DNA of 7,370 bases from Candidatus Dormiibacterota bacterium (GTDB taxonomy: Bacteria; Chloroflexota; Dormibacteria; Aeolococcales; Bog-877), in contig PKXE01000101.1 of assembly GCA_003132265.1 (NCBI GenBank), positions 4,188-11,557 of the forward strand, in the 5' to 3' direction. The translations under genes and the position numbers were made by a program. Shown here one piece after another: positions 5,858 to 7,370 of the stretch. Position 1 is the stretch's first letter, and each line of letters starts with the position of its first letter. The notes under the pieces were generated by a model. It was not told the DNA's origin. It ran no database searches and saw only the letters and a list, made by a program, of their open reading frames with translations.

Positions 5858-7370
5858 CCGACCTGCCGCTGCTGGCGCTCCTGTTTCCGGCTGCCGCGAC
5901 TCTGATCTGCACCGTGCTGGGGCGGCCGTGGCCGCGTCGTCCGGCGTTCTGGGCCCGTTGGGTCTTGCGTTTAGGGCTCCTGCTGGCGCTGGCGGATGCC
6001 GTGACAGTCCTCTACCGGCTCCAACCGGGCGGCACCCTGGAGGCGACCCTGTGGCGGCTGGGACCCCGGCTGCCGATCACCCTGTCCGTCGACACCGGCG
6101 GCACCGTGCTGGCGATCATGGTCCTGGTGGCGGCGCTGGTCGTCAGTTTCGCGGCCCGGGATCGCCGTCCTCTGGCGTCGGCGGCGTTGGGGCTGGCGGT
6201 GCTGGGGGCGGTCGGTGCCGCCTTCGCCGGGGATCTGCTGAGCCTCTACATCGGGCTCCAACTGTCGGCGTTGGGGGGCATCGGCCTCAGCTATGCGCGC
6301 CAACCCAGGGCGGCCAGCACCCGGATGGTCTGGGCCGCGATCGCGGATCAGGGCATCGGCTTGGTTTGGCTGGGGGCGATGGTGGTGCTTTTGCACAGAA
6401 CTTCCACCCTGCAGCTGACCGCGATCCCCACCAGCACCGTCAGCCCGGCGCTGGCGGGTTTGCTGCTCCTGCCAGCGGTGGTACGGCTGGCAGGATGTGG
6501 GCTCATTGCCGGCTCGGCGTCTCCCGGCCGGCTGGGATCGGTCGCCAGATCGCTTGACGTGGCCGACTGGTTGACGGTGGTCGCGGTGCCCACGGCGCTC
6601 CTGGTGCTGATCAGGGTCCAGGCCCTCTCCGGTGGGACCTGGCCGGCCCCTTGGTTCGGTACCTCCCTCGACCTTCTGGCGCTGCTGATGGGGGCGACGG
6701 CGGTGGCCGTGATCCTGGTCTCGAGCAATCCTCACGCGGAGCTGCGGGCGCTGCTCCTGCTGGTCGGCGCTCTGGTAATAGTGGGCTTCGGACAGAACAC
6801 GGCGGACGGAAGGCTGCTGGGGCTGGCGGCGGGCCTGTTCCTGGAGATCTCCTGCGCCTTCCTGCCGCGGGCCTTGCTGGGCCGCGCCAGAGGTCGGTCC
6901 CGAAGTGGCCGGAGGGCCGTCCGCGGTGCGAGTCGGACCCAGCTGATGCTTGGCGGAGCGGTCACGCTGCTGCCCTGCGTGCTGGGCTTCGCGGTGGCGC
7001 TCTTGGGCCTGGACTTGGCGCTGCGGGGGGGGCTGGAGGCCGGGTTCGCCCCGGCGCTGGCCTACCTCTTCGCCATGGCGGGGTTGGTGCTGACGGTCCC
7101 TCGGCTCCGCCGTGCATCCACCTCACCGACGAGTTGGAGTTGGCCGCTGTGGCTGCCGGTCCTTTGCCTCGGCACCGCTGTGATCGTGCCGGGATGGGCG
7201 ATAACCCTGGCAGCCGCGGCGCTCGCGCCACCGGGCACTGCCAGTTTGGGCCTGCTCTCGGCGCCTGATCCCTTCGTTGTTTTGGCGCCGGGGCTGGTCT
7301 GGCCCGGGGGCTACCTGGCTCTCCTGGCCCTGCTGGTGGGTGGGGGAGGCTGGGCCTTGCGACTGGCGAG
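5845..7370 (+). CDS. Divergent NuoL/NuoM/NuoN-type (antiporter-like) membrane protein, 3' end outside the window
   Basis: An uninterrupted frame runs from GTG 5845 to the window edge: 508 codons plus two bases, no stop. It starts 14 bases after valS with AGGG 7 bases upstream. The product is very rich in Leu, Ala, Val and Gly, with about 14 hydrophobic segments, including residues 7-26, 36-57, 87-104, 110-128, 131-151, 160-183 and 202-220. The stretch FAGDLLSLYIGLQLSALGG (about 127-145), preceded by an Asp-bearing VDTGG (82-86), matches the beginning of the Proton_antipo_M domain of complex I antiporter subunits, HyfB-type hydrogenase subunits, MrpA/MrpD and DabB. In that family the TM5 Glu lies within GxEL/WEL; here the aligned residue is Gln139. 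The TM7 Lys appears as Arg214, and the following FPFHxWLPD-type loop is not recognisable. An Arg-rich loop lies at 347-364. The family normally moves H+ or Na+ across the membrane; a lost Glu argues for a structural or altered role. Membrane topology is near certain, the family moderately so, and the specific subunit cannot be told. Other forward frames over these bases are open in places but give Gly/Arg/Ala-rich products and are shadows. Confidence 0.75.
   Translation, partial: MLSITDLPLLALLFPAAATLICTVLGRPWPRRPAFWARWVLRLGLLLALADAVTVLYRLQPGGTLEATLWRLGPRLPITLSVDTGGTVLAIMVLVAALVVSFAARDRRPLASAALGLAVLGAVGAAFAGDLLSLYIGLQLSALGGIGLSYARQPRAASTRMVWAAIADQGIGLVWLGAMVVLLHRTSTLQLTAIPTSTVSPALAGLLLLPAVVRLAGCGLIAGSASPGRLGSVARSLDVADWLTVVAVPTALLVLIRVQALSGGTWPAPWFGTSLDLLALLMGATAVAVILVSSNPHAELRALLLLVGALVIVGFGQNTADGRLLGLAAGLFLEISCAFLPRALLGRARGRSRSGRRAVRGASRTQLMLGGAVTLLPCVLGFAVALLGLDLALRGGLEAGFAPALAYLFAMAGLVLTVPRLRRASTSPTSWSWPLWLPVLCLGTAVIVPGWAITLAAAALAPPGTASLGLLSAPDPFVVLAPGLVWPGGYLALLALLVGGGGWALRLA

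Noticed and set aside
5928..6557. Forward open frame of 209 codons in another frame than the membrane gene
   Set aside because: Its product is Gly/Ala/Arg-rich and low complexity, whereas the frame from 5845 gives regularly spaced transmembrane segments and is open over the whole region. The same applies to 6651-7268 and to the antisense frame 5971-6735.
1..7370. tRNA or rRNA genes, CRISPR arrays, insertion sequences, attachment sites
   Set aside because: No direct-repeat arrays, transposase-like frames, terminal inverted repeats or cloverleaf-like stretches were seen on either strand.

Overview
The window is a high-GC bacterial segment (G or C at most third codon positions) with four genes, all on the + strand: the 3' part of clpX, complete metE, complete valS, and the 5' part of a large polytopic membrane protein of the NuoL/NuoM/NuoN (antiporter-like) fold that runs off the right edge. 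Remembered sequence style of ClpX and ValRS (for example TDHAAIATQ in ValRS and the GQRTIGFGS loop in ClpX) suggests Chloroflexota or a neighbouring high-GC phylum such as Dormibacterota. This is inference from memory, not a search, and an actinobacterial relative is not excluded.

Layout. Bases 1-780 hold the AAA+ C-terminal half of ClpX with Walker B, IGF ClpP-docking loop, arginine finger and sensor 2 intact. Bases 781-878 are the only sizeable intergenic gap. It carries GC-rich inverted repeats but no recognisable riboswitch and no convincing promoter or terminator. Bases 879-3185 hold metE (cobalamin-independent methionine synthase) with all four zinc ligands. Bases 3206-5830 hold valS (valyl-tRNA synthetase), complete from HIGH to the C-terminal coiled coil. 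Bases 5845-7370 hold an uninterrupted GTG-started frame of 508 codons with about 14 hydrophobic segments and no stop inside the window.

metE, valS and the membrane gene are separated by only 20 and 14 bases and look like one transcription unit. At both junctions the sequence can form a hairpin spanning the upstream stop codon and the downstream ribosome-binding or start site, which suggests translational coupling. ClpX (protein quality control), MetE (methionine synthesis) and ValRS (translation) are housekeeping functions. The membrane gene is the odd member: it keeps the antiporter-like architecture, but the nearly invariant TM5 glutamate reads as Gln and the TM7 region is degenerate. It is the most interesting object in the window. 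No RNA gene, mobile element, CRISPR array or attachment site was seen.
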